A DNA stretch of 39,989 nucleotides from Candidatus Eiseniibacteriota bacterium (GTDB lineage: Bacteria > Eisenbacteria > RBG-16-71-46), in the NCBI GenBank assembly GCA_016215625.1, contig JACRIW010000055.1, forward strand, positions 1 through 39,989, given 5' to 3'. A program made the translations under genes and the position numbers. How positions within the stretch are numbered: position 1 is the first letter of the stretch; each line of letters starts with the position of its first letter. This document shows positions 24,029 to 31,719 of this stretch, piece after piece. The notes below the pieces were generated by a model, which worked only from the letters and a program-made list of their open reading frames with translations, had not been told where the DNA came from and searched no databases.

Positions 24029-24054
24029 CCGCGCGTGGCCGCGGTTCCTATGGT
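24026..24054 (+). promoter_or_regulatory. Promoter of the methyltransferase gene, implying a leaderless mRNA
   Basis: TTGCCG, exactly 17 bp, TATGGT, then 6 bp to the ATG at 24061. Transcription would start at the start codon; there is no Shine-Dalgarno. Confidence 0.6.
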
Positions 24055-24060
24055 GCGCGC

Positions 24061-24678
24061 ATGACCGACACGCCTCCTCCGGACTGGGACGAACGCTACG
24101 CCGCCGAAGGCTGGGCGTTCGGCTCCGAACCCAACGACTTCCTGCGCGAGAACGCGCACTTCCTGCCGCCTGCCGGGCGCGTGCTGTGCCTGGCCGAAGG
24201 CGAAGGGCGCAACGCCGTGCATCTCGCCCGGCTCGGGCACGAAGTGACGGGCGTGGACCTGTCGAGCGTCGGTCTCGCCAAGGCGCAGCGCCTCGCGGCC
24301 CAGTTCGGCATGCGGCTGCACACCGAGGTCGCCGATCTCGCGACGTGGCCGATCGTGCCCGGCGCGTGGGACGGCATCGTCTCGATCTTCGCGCACGTGC
24401 CGCGCGAGGTGCGGATCGCGCTGCACCCTCGGGTGGTCGCGGGGCTCAAACCGGGTGGCGTGCTGCTGCTCGAGGCCTACCGTCCCGAGCAGTTCGGGCG
24501 CGAGGGCGGCGGCCCGAAGGACGAGAGCAAGCTCATGACGCTCGCCGGGCTGCGCGAGGAACTCGCCGGGCTCGAGTTCACGCTCGCGCGCGAGATCGAG
24601 CGCGAGGTGGTCGAAGGCCGCTACCACTCCGGCATGGCCGCCGTCGTGCAGATCGTCGCGCGCAAGCCGCTCAGGTGA
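24061..24678 (+). CDS. SAM-dependent methyltransferase (TehB/thiopurine-like class I)
   Basis: Rossmann-fold methyltransferase of 205 residues. It opens with WDERYAAEGWAFGSEPNDFL, the usual TehB-like N-terminus; the SAM motif I is LCLAEGEGRNAVHLA, followed by HEVTGVDLSSVGLAKA, an acidic motif ADLATWP and LKPGGVLLLEAY. Such proteins methylate small molecules, metalloids or thiols; the substrate is not evident. It is divergent from the LigB-like operon with unusual 10-bp repeats between the two promoters. Confidence 0.88.
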   Translation: MTDTPPPDWDERYAAEGWAFGSEPNDFLRENAHFLPPAGRVLCLAEGEGRNAVHLARLGHEVTGVDLSSVGLAKAQRLAAQFGMRLHTEVADLATWPIVPGAWDGIVSIFAHVPREVRIALHPRVVAGLKPGGVLLLEAYRPEQFGREGGGPKDESKLMTLAGLREELAGLEFTLAREIEREVVEGRYHSGMAAVVQIVARKPLR

Positions 24679-24808
24679 ACGCGCGGGCGCTCCGGGTGTA
24701 ACGTGCGGCCGTTGGGGCGCGCGCGGACTCGCGTGCGCTCGAGTTCGACCCGGCACCGCCAGTCGCCGCGCGGCCACACTCCTCCACGGCGCGCGCCGGA
24801 GCTTCGCC

Positions 24809-26587
24809 ATGCACACCCTCGTGTCCGCGCTTCGCACGCCGCGCGCGCTTCGTTCGCGCGTCTTCCTCGCCGTCGCCCTCGGCTCGTTCGCGCTGCTCGC
24901 GCCCGCCCCGGCGAGCGCCGGCTGGCCGCTGCATCCGGACGACGGCGGGCTGCCGCTGTGCACCGCCGCCGACTACCAGTGGTACGCGCAGGCGATCGAG
25001 GACGGCTCGGGCGGACTGTTCGTGGTCTGGCGCGACGACCGCGGCCGCACCGTGTCGCTGCCGAACAACTCCGACGTGTACGCGCAGCACGTGAGCGCCG
25101 CGGGCGTGCCGCTCTGGGGCGCGAACGGCGTCGCCGTGTGCACCGACCTCGGCACGCAGGACCGTCCCGCGCTGTGCGGCGACGGTGCGGGCGGCGTGTA
25201 CGTCGCGTGGAGCGACGGACGCACGGGCAACAACGACATCTGGGCGCAGCACCTGAACGCCGCGGGCGCGCCGCAGTGGCTCGTGAACGGCTTCCGCGCC
25301 GCACGCCTCGACGCGGCGAACGACTACGCCCCTTCGCTCGTGAGCGACGGCGCGGGCGGCTTCCTCACCGTCTGGTATTCGTACGACGCCGCGACCGGCA
25401 CGCGCCTGCGCGCGCAGCGCATGAACGCGGCGGGCTTCCAGCTCTGGGGCACGACCGGCGTCGCGATCGGCGGACCGGCGGGCAACCAGACCGATCCGCG
25501 CGTGCTCGCCGACGGCGCGGGCGGCATGGTGCTGTCGTGGGTGCAGGGCTCGACGCCGCGCAGCATCCGCGCGCAGCGCGTGAGCGGCGCGGGCGCGGCG
25601 CAGTGGGGCACGATGGGCGTCGCGGTGACCGACACCACGCGCGCGGCCTCGCGCACGCACTACCTCGCGCCGGGACTCGCGGGCGGCGCACGCTTCCTCG
25701 TGCACGACACGGCGATCGTGCCGACGCCGTGGTACCGCGACCTCGACGGGACGGGCGCGAGCGTGCGCTGGGCGCAGGTGCTGCCCGCGACCGCGTGGAG
25801 CGAGATCATGACGGGCGCGTGCGCGGGCGACAGCGGCGCGACGCTCGTGAGCACGACCAACGGCGGGTTCGAGTCCGTGCAGCGCATCGCCGCCGACGGC
25901 ACGCTCGACTGGGGACCGCACGGCCAGCCGGTTTCGCCCGACACGCTCGGGCGCACGATGTACGTGACGCTCGCGCGCGACGGCGCGGGCGGCGCCTACC
26001 TGGTGGGCACGGCCGTGGACACGACGACGCACTTCTACGAAGTGCGCGCGCAGCACGTGCGCTGGGACCGTTCGCTCGCGTGGGAGGACGAGGGCCGCAC
26101 GTTCGCGAGCGCCGTGACGGGCGACCAGCAGGCGCCGCAGGCGTTCGCGACCGACCATGGCGTGATCGCGCTCTGGCAGGACTACCGCACGGTCGCGACG
26201 ACCGGGCTCGACCTGTACGCGCAGCGCATGGACTCGACGGGCACACCCGGCGTGCCGGTGCTCGACGTGCAGGGCGCGGGCGGCGCGAACGTCCTCGCGC
26301 TCGCCGCGCCGTGGCCGAACCCGGCGCGTTCCGGCGCGGCCGTCACGCTGCGCTTCACGCTGCCCGTGGCGGCGCGCGTGACGCTCGCGCTGCACGACGT
26401 CGCGGGCCGGCGCGTGCGCGTGCTCGCCGACGGCGCGTTCGCGGCGGGCGATCACCGCGTGCGGATCGAGGACGGCGAAGCGCTCGCGCCCGGGCTCTAC
26501 TTCGCGCGGCTCACGACGCCGCAGGGAGCGGCGCCGGGCACGGCGCCGGGCACGGCGCTCACGCGGAGAATCGTGATCGTGCGGTGA
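24809..26587 (+). CDS. Repeat exoprotein B: eight propeller-like repeats with FlgD-Ig C-terminal domain
   Basis: Secreted protein of 592 residues, paralogous to the exoproteins at 13.8 and 28.0 kb. GGAG precedes the ATG, and a signal peptide ends near PAPASA-GWP. Eight units of about 52 residues follow; the first four are clear (VYAQHVSAAGVPLWG, IWAQHLNAAGAPQW, LRAQRMNAAGFQLWG, IRAQRVSGAGAAQWG), while the fifth to seventh are eroded and the eighth (LYAQRMDSTGTPG) stops half way. The N-terminal LPLCTAADYQWYAQ supplies the missing half. The FlgD-Ig-like tail (WPNPARSG...DVAGRRVRVL...APGLYFARL) carries an extra APGTAPGTA insert from a 12-bp DNA duplication just before RRIVIVR. Function unknown. 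Confidence 0.87.
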   Translation: MHTLVSALRTPRALRSRVFLAVALGSFALLAPAPASAGWPLHPDDGGLPLCTAADYQWYAQAIEDGSGGLFVVWRDDRGRTVSLPNNSDVYAQHVSAAGVPLWGANGVAVCTDLGTQDRPALCGDGAGGVYVAWSDGRTGNNDIWAQHLNAAGAPQWLVNGFRAARLDAANDYAPSLVSDGAGGFLTVWYSYDAATGTRLRAQRMNAAGFQLWGTTGVAIGGPAGNQTDPRVLADGAGGMVLSWVQGSTPRSIRAQRVSGAGAAQWGTMGVAVTDTTRAASRTHYLAPGLAGGARFLVHDTAIVPTPWYRDLDGTGASVRWAQVLPATAWSEIMTGACAGDSGATLVSTTNGGFESVQRIAADGTLDWGPHGQPVSPDTLGRTMYVTLARDGAGGAYLVGTAVDTTTHFYEVRAQHVRWDRSLAWEDEGRTFASAVTGDQQAPQAFATDHGVIALWQDYRTVATTGLDLYAQRMDSTGTPGVPVLDVQGAGGANVLALAAPWPNPARSGAAVTLRFTLPVAARVTLALHDVAGRRVRVLADGAFAAGDHRVRIEDGEALAPGLYFARLTTPQGAAPGTAPGTALTRRIVIVR

Positions 26588-26589
26588 CG

Positions 26590-26638
26590 CACGCGCGGCA
26601 CGCGCGGCACGCGCGGCACGCGCGGCACGCGCGGCACG
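26590..26638. repeat. 9-bp tandem repeat, five copies
   Basis: Five exact copies of CACGCGCGG plus a partial sixth, starting 3 bp after the stop of repeat exoprotein B and lying before the convergent ispH. It is a simple-sequence repeat with no spacer structure, likely prone to copy-number change. Confidence 0.9.
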
Positions 26639-26653
26639 GAGGCGCCGAGCGAT

Positions 26654-27670
26654 CTAATTCGCGCTGCCCCGCGTCGTGCGCGCGCGCTCGGCGGCCATCG
26701 CGTTGCCGCCGGTGAGCGCGACGCCCTTGTCCTGCGCGGCCACGAGCAGTTCGCCCGGCAGCGGGAACACGACGCGCTCCTCGACGAGCTGGAACTGCTC
26801 GACCTCGTAGTCGCCGAGCGCGCAGATGCGCGCCACGCACGCCTGCACGATGTTCTCCGGCGTCGAGGCGCCAGCCGTCAGGCCGACGTCGCCGGTGAGC
26901 CATTCCGCGCGGATGTCCTCGGCCGACTCGATCAGGTGCGAGTCCGCGCCGAGCGCCTGCCCGACTTCGACGAGGCGGTTGGCGTTGCTGCTCGCGGGGG
27001 CGCCCACGACCAGCAGCGTGGCGACCTTGGGCGCCATCACCTTCACCGCGTTCTGCCGGTTCTGCGTCGCGTAGCAGATGTCGTCCTTCGCCGGCTCCTT
27101 CACCATCGGGTAGCGGCGGCGGAGCGCGTCGACCATGGCCTTGCAGTCGTCGAGCGACAGCGTCGTCTGCGTGATGTACGCGACCTTCTCGGGGTTCGGC
27201 AGCGCGAGCGCCTCGACCTCGGCGACCGTCTCGCACACGACGATCGCATCGGGCGCCTCGCCCAGCGTGCCGATCACTTCGACGTGGTTGCGGTGCCCGA
27301 TCATGACGATCGAGTAGCCGTCCTTCGCGTAGCGCAGCGCCTCGAGGTGCACCTTGGTCACGAGCGGGCACGTGGCGTCGAGCGCGCGCAGCTTGCGCGC
27401 CTTCGCCTCGGCGCGGACCGCGGGCGACACGCCGTGCGCCGAGAAGATCACCACCGCGCCCTCGGGCACGTCGGCGAGATCGTCGGTGAAGATCGCGCCC
27501 TTGCGCTTGAGGTCGTCCACGACGTGACGGTTGTGCACGATCTCGTGGCGCACCCAGATCGGGGCGCCGTACACGTCGAGCGCCATGTCCACGATGTCGA
27601 TGGCGCGGTCCACGCCGGCGCAGAATCCGCGCGGCGCGGCCAGGTAGAGCGTGCGGGTGGTGGCGGACAT
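26654..27670 (-). CDS. ispH: 4-hydroxy-3-methylbut-2-enyl diphosphate reductase
   Basis: Last enzyme of the MEP isoprenoid pathway, reducing HMBPP to IPP and DMAPP with a 4Fe-4S cluster; 338 residues. The cluster Cys residues are Cys17 (APRGFCAGVDRA), Cys101 (DATCPLVTKVH) and Cys199 (DDICYATQNRQ). VRHEIVHNRHVV, SAHGVSP and GLTAGASTPE are family motifs. The C-terminus extends about 20 residues past the conserved part. It is alone between two repeat exoprotein genes and transcribed away from the one at 28.0 kb. A weak TACATT box lies upstream at 27736-27741. Confidence 0.95.
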   Translation of the reverse strand: MSATTRTLYLAAPRGFCAGVDRAIDIVDMALDVYGAPIWVRHEIVHNRHVVDDLKRKGAIFTDDLADVPEGAVVIFSAHGVSPAVRAEAKARKLRALDATCPLVTKVHLEALRYAKDGYSIVMIGHRNHVEVIGTLGEAPDAIVVCETVAEVEALALPNPEKVAYITQTTLSLDDCKAMVDALRRRYPMVKEPAKDDICYATQNRQNAVKVMAPKVATLLVVGAPASSNANRLVEVGQALGADSHLIESAEDIRAEWLTGDVGLTAGASTPENIVQACVARICALGDYEVEQFQLVEERVVFPLPGELLVAAQDKGVALTGGNAMAAERARTTRGSAN

Positions 27671-28023
27671 GCGTCGTCGGCGTCCTTCGGGCGGAAAAGG
27701 TGGGTGGCGCGCGGATGGAGTGCGCGGCCGCGGGCAATGTAGCCGAGTGCTCCGGCCGCGGCCACCGTGCCCGACCGGCGCTCGCGCGCCCTCCCGCCGG
27801 CCCTCCGGAGCGCTTTCCCGGCCCGGAGGTGCCGGAATCGGGCGGTTTGCCCCACGTTCGGGGCACCGGAACGCGGGGGACGCGAGATTGAACTAGGCGC
27901 GCGCCCACGCGCTCCGGTAGCCTTTTACGGCCTCGTGACCTCTCTCTCGTCGTCACGCGGCGTGCGGCCGACCGTCGGCGCGCGCAGCACCCGGACCCCG
28001 AGCTCACTTCCCAGATCGACAGC
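27671..28023. other. Divergent intergenic region, ispH to repeat exoprotein C
   Basis: 353 bp with no supported gene. It should hold the promoters of both flanking genes. For ispH, TACATT (minus, 27736-27741) has only a weak TGGCCG at -35. For the exoprotein, TTGAAC at about 27890 has no -10 box at the right distance, and no Shine-Dalgarno is seen before the ATG at 28024. Confidence 0.5.
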
Positions 28024-30306
28024 ATGCGCCTGCTCGCCGTTCTCACCGCCTTCGCGCTCGCCGCTTCCGCCGTTCCCGCCCATGCCGGATGGGGACGCAC
28101 GCCGGTGGGCACGCCCGTCGTCACCGCCCTCGCCGACCAGCACCGTCCGCTCGCCGTTCCCGACGGCGACGGTGGCGCGTTCCTCGTGTTCGCCGATCTC
28201 CGTGCGGGCGGATACGACGTGTACGCGCAGCGCATCAATCGCGCGGGCAACCGCGTGTGGAGCGCCGACGGCGTTCCCGTGTGCTCGGCCTCCGGACTGC
28301 AGGACATGCCGCGCCTCGTCGCCGACGGCGCGGGCGGCATCGTCGTCACGTGGGAGGACCATCGCGGCACGTCGTACGACGTGTACGCGCAGCGCCTCGA
28401 CGGCGACGGCAACCGGCTGTGGACGCCCGACGGCGTGCTGCTCGGCGGCGCGAACGGCGACCAGGTCGACCCGGCGCTCGTCTCCGACGGCGCGGGCGGC
28501 GCGATCGTCGCGTGGACCGACTTCCGTGGCGGCGCCACGTCCGACGTGTACGTGCAGCACGTGAGCGGTGCGGGCGCGCCCGTGCTCGCCCCGAACGGCG
28601 TGATCCTTTCGGCCGCGGCGTTCGACCAGGATTCCCCGGCGCTCGCCTCCGACGGCGCGGGTGGCGCGTTCGTCGTGTGGAACGACTTCCGCAACGGCTC
28701 GAACAGCGATCTCTACATGGCGCACCTCACCGCGGGCGGCGCGCTGCCCTGGGGCGTGGGCGGCGTCGTGCTCGCGAACGGCGCGGGCGACCAGATCTCG
28801 GCTTCGATCGCCGAGGCGACCGCGGGCGGCGCGCTCTTCGTGTGGACCGACACGCGCGCGGGCAACTCCGACATCTACGGCCAGCGCATCAACGCCAGCG
28901 GCGCGAAGCTCTGGAACGCGAACGGCCTCGCCGTGTGCGACGCGTCGAACGACCAGCAGTTCGCCGTGCTGCAGCACGACGGCGCCGACGGCATGTTCGT
29001 GGCCTGGGAAGACGCGCGTTCGAGCAACGACAACATCTTCGCGCACCACCTCGATTCGACCGGCTGGCCGGTGTGGCAGGTCAACGGCATCGCGGTGTGC
29101 ACCGCGCCCGGAGCGCAGCTCGAGCCGCAGATGGTGCGCGACACCGCGGGCGGCATCATCCTCTGCTGGCAGGACCAGCGCGGCGCGAACGTGGACCTGT
29201 ACACGCAGCACGTGAACTTCGAGGGCGCTCCCGTGTGGAACGGCGACGGCCTGCCGCTGTGCAACGCGCCGGCCGCGCAGCTCTACCCCTCGCTCGTGCC
29301 CGACGCCACCGGCGGCGCGATCGCCGTCTGGGAAGACTCCCGCAACCTGCTCGTGGACCTGTACGCGCAGCGCGTGCTCGAGGACGGCACGCTCGGATCG
29401 AGCGAGCCCGTCATCACTTCGATCACCGACGTGCCGAACGACAACGGCGGCCACGTCGCGATCACGTGGCAGGCCTCGGTGTTCGAGGCGCCGGTGCCGA
29501 ACGTGTTCCAGTACCGCCTGTGGCGCCGCGCGCCGGGCGGGCAGTGGGCGGCCGTGGATTCCGCCGGCCCGACGCTGGGCGCGTTCTACGTGCGCAACGG
29601 CTCCACGACCGCGGACTCGACGCCCGGCGTGACCACGCCGCGCACGGCGTTCAAGGTCGAAGCCGAGGCGTTCGACCGCACGCACTCGTGGTGGAGCGCG
29701 CCGGACAGCGGGCTTTCGCTCGACTCGCAGCCGCCGGCGACCCCGGCCGGCTTCCTCGTGCTGAGCCTCGGCAACGGCCAGGCGCGCGCGAAGTGGGCGC
29801 GCAGCCGCGAGGCCGACTTCTGGAAGTACCGGATGTACTTCGGCCAGGAGTGGTGGTTCGTGCCGAACGAGTTCACGTTCCGGCACACGATCGTCGACAC
29901 GACGTGGCTCGGGGACATCGAGCCGGGCTGGTGGATCAAGCTCGTGGCGGTGGACGTGCACGGCAACGAGAGCGACGCGGCGTTCGCGCTGCCCGAGCCC
30001 TCCGTGGGCGTCGAGGGTGGCACTCCCGCGATGGCGTTCCTCGGCGCGGCGTCGCCGAACCCGATGCGCGAGACGAGCACGCTGCGCTTCGGGCTGTCGC
30101 GCGAAAGCGACGTGCACATGCGCGTGTACGACCAGCAGGGCCGCCAGGTGTGCGTGCTCGCTTCCGGACGGCTGCCGGCGGGGCAGCATCTCGCGGCGTG
30201 GACGGGACGGGACGCGCGCGGGAACGTCGTCGCGCCGGGCGTGTATTTCGTGCGCGCCACGCTCGAGGGCCGCGAGTTCACGCAGCGCATCGTGCGCGTG
30301 CGCTAG
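28024..30306 (+). CDS. Repeat exoprotein C: eight propeller-like repeats, Fn3-like region and FlgD-Ig C-terminal domain
   Basis: Largest of the three repeat exoproteins, 760 residues. A signal peptide (MRLLAVLTAFALAASAVPAHA) is followed by eight well kept units of about 54 residues, consensus DGAGGAxVxWxDxRxGxxDVYAQRxxxxGxxxWxxxGVxxCxAxxxQxxPxLV. The N-terminal VGTPVVTALADQHRP looks like the half missing from unit eight. Unlike the other two, a roughly 240-residue module follows (ITSITDVPNDNGGHVAITWQ..., RLWRRAPGG, RAKWARSREADFW) that reads like fibronectin-III-type domains. The FlgD-Ig-like tail (SPNPMRET...DQQGRQVCVL...VAPGVYFVRATL) ends the protein. A terminator hairpin follows. Function unknown; secretion by a type IX-like route is an inference. 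Confidence 0.88.
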   Translation: MRLLAVLTAFALAASAVPAHAGWGRTPVGTPVVTALADQHRPLAVPDGDGGAFLVFADLRAGGYDVYAQRINRAGNRVWSADGVPVCSASGLQDMPRLVADGAGGIVVTWEDHRGTSYDVYAQRLDGDGNRLWTPDGVLLGGANGDQVDPALVSDGAGGAIVAWTDFRGGATSDVYVQHVSGAGAPVLAPNGVILSAAAFDQDSPALASDGAGGAFVVWNDFRNGSNSDLYMAHLTAGGALPWGVGGVVLANGAGDQISASIAEATAGGALFVWTDTRAGNSDIYGQRINASGAKLWNANGLAVCDASNDQQFAVLQHDGADGMFVAWEDARSSNDNIFAHHLDSTGWPVWQVNGIAVCTAPGAQLEPQMVRDTAGGIILCWQDQRGANVDLYTQHVNFEGAPVWNGDGLPLCNAPAAQLYPSLVPDATGGAIAVWEDSRNLLVDLYAQRVLEDGTLGSSEPVITSITDVPNDNGGHVAITWQASVFEAPVPNVFQYRLWRRAPGGQWAAVDSAGPTLGAFYVRNGSTTADSTPGVTTPRTAFKVEAEAFDRTHSWWSAPDSGLSLDSQPPATPAGFLVLSLGNGQARAKWARSREADFWKYRMYFGQEWWFVPNEFTFRHTIVDTTWLGDIEPGWWIKLVAVDVHGNESDAAFALPEPSVGVEGGTPAMAFLGAASPNPMRETSTLRFGLSRESDVHMRVYDQQGRQVCVLASGRLPAGQHLAAWTGRDARGNVVAPGVYFVRATLEGREFTQRIVRVR

Positions 30307-30332
30307 ACGTACGGCGCTCCCCCGCCGAACGA

Positions 30333-30366
30333 AACGCCCCGCCGGCCTTCGGGCCCGCGGGGCGTT
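30333..30366. terminator. Bidirectional terminator with TTCG tetraloop
   Basis: A perfect 10-bp outer stem (AACGCCCCGC / GCGGGGCGTT) and an inner GGCC-TTCG-GGCC hairpin, between convergent exoprotein C (+) and the TPR gene (-). T runs are short (CGTTTCGTT on the minus strand). Confidence 0.7.
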
Positions 30367-30385
30367 CTCGTGTGCGCGGCGCCGG

Positions 30386-31654
30386 TCAGCGGCCGTCGCC
30401 GCGCGGAGCGCGCTCGTACTTCGCGCTGTCGGCCTCGAACACCGCGCGCAGGGAGTCGGGCGCGTCCGCGCGCAGCGAACGGATGAGCGCCCCGACGCGC
30501 AGGCGCTGCTCGGGCTTCTTCAGCCACGATTCGGCCCTGCGCAGTTCCTCGAGCGCGTCGCGCTCCTGCCCGCTCGAGTGCAGCGCCATGCCGTAGGCGA
30601 GGCGCGCCTCGCCCGAATCCGGCGCGCGGCGGATGCCGTCACGCGCCAGCTCGAGCGCGATGTCCTGGCGTCCGAGGCCCTGGTACAGCTGGATCGCCTC
30701 GACGCGCGTCGCGGTCTCGTCCGGGTACACGGCGAGCCAGCGGCGGAACACGGCGCCCGCCTCGAGCTCGCGCTTGAGCTCGATGAGCACCTGCACCTGC
30801 GCGCGGTACGCGAGCGTCTGGGTCGAGTCGCGCTGCTCGGCCTCGCGGTAGGCGGCGAGCGCGGCTTCGGGGCGCTTGGCGCGGCGTTCGAGGTTGCCGA
30901 GGTTCACGAGCGAGGCGGCGTCGCGCGGGTCGTAGGCGGCCGCCTTGCGGTACGCCTTGCGCGCCTCCTCGTCGCGCCGCGTGGCGGCGAGCAGCGCGCC
31001 GAGATCGCGCCACGTGGGGCCGTCCTCGGGACGCAGCGCGAGCGAGCGGCGGAAGGCGCGCTCGCCGTCGGCCGGGCGCTCGGCGACGCTGAGGGCGAAG
31101 CCCAGCGCGCGCCACGCCTCGGCGTCCTTCGGCTCGAGCTGCACGAGGCGGCGCAGCTGCTGCAGCGCGTGCAGCGTGTCGCCGTCCTGCGCGAGCGCGA
31201 GCCCGAGCATGCGCGCGGCGGAACGGTCGCCCGGATGGTGCACGATCTCGGCGGCGAACTCGGTCGCCGCGGCGCGGTGCTGGCCGACGCCGGCGTAGAG
31301 CATGCCCATGCGGTAGTGGGCCTGCGCGATCGTCGAATCGAGCTTCACCGCGCTGCGGTAGGCCGCGATCGCCGCCGCCGGCGCACGCTGCGCCTCGAGC
31401 GAAAGCGCGAGCTGGAACTTCTCGAGGGCCGCCTGCTGCCGCGACTTGGCCGGGGCCTCCTCGGGCTGTGAGCGCCCGGGCAGCAGCAGCGGCGCGGCCG
31501 GCGAACTGATGTCCACGCTCGAATCGGGCCGCGCGGGCACGAAGAACGTGGGGCTCTCGGCGTGTGCCGGGGCGGGTGCGAGAGCCAGCGAGAGCGCGAA
31601 CGTGGCGGCCGCGGCGAGCGCGGCGGGCAGGCAAAGGGATCGAAAAGTATGCAT
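30386..31654 (-). CDS. Secreted/periplasmic TPR-repeat protein
   Basis: Tetratricopeptide-repeat protein of 422 residues with a signal peptide (MHTFRSLCLPAALAAAATFALSLALAPAPAHA) and a Pro-rich linker. About eight TPR units run from about residue 75 to 390 (ALEKFQLALSLEAQ, AHYRMGMLYAGVGQHRAA, AWRALGFALSVAERPADG, SLVNLGNLERRAKRPEAA, RLAYGMALHSSGQERDA). TPRs form a superhelical scaffold for protein binding; the partner is unknown. It is divergent from the MprF-like gene, whose start is 65 bp away, leaving little room for both promoters. Confidence 0.87.
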   Translation of the reverse strand: MHTFRSLCLPAALAAAATFALSLALAPAPAHAESPTFFVPARPDSSVDISSPAAPLLLPGRSQPEEAPAKSRQQAALEKFQLALSLEAQRAPAAAIAAYRSAVKLDSTIAQAHYRMGMLYAGVGQHRAAATEFAAEIVHHPGDRSAARMLGLALAQDGDTLHALQQLRRLVQLEPKDAEAWRALGFALSVAERPADGERAFRRSLALRPEDGPTWRDLGALLAATRRDEEARKAYRKAAAYDPRDAASLVNLGNLERRAKRPEAALAAYREAEQRDSTQTLAYRAQVQVLIELKRELEAGAVFRRWLAVYPDETATRVEAIQLYQGLGRQDIALELARDGIRRAPDSGEARLAYGMALHSSGQERDALEELRRAESWLKKPEQRLRVGALIRSLRADAPDSLRAVFEADSAKYERAPRGDGR

Positions 31655-31719
31655 GTGGGCGGGAAGTTAGCACGGGCCGGGGCGCGGTCACGCGCCAACT
31701 GTGTGTTAGCTTTCGGCCC

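Noticed and set aside
26590..26638. CRISPR array
   Set aside because: Five back-to-back 9-bp copies with no spacers and no cas genes; a simple tandem repeat.
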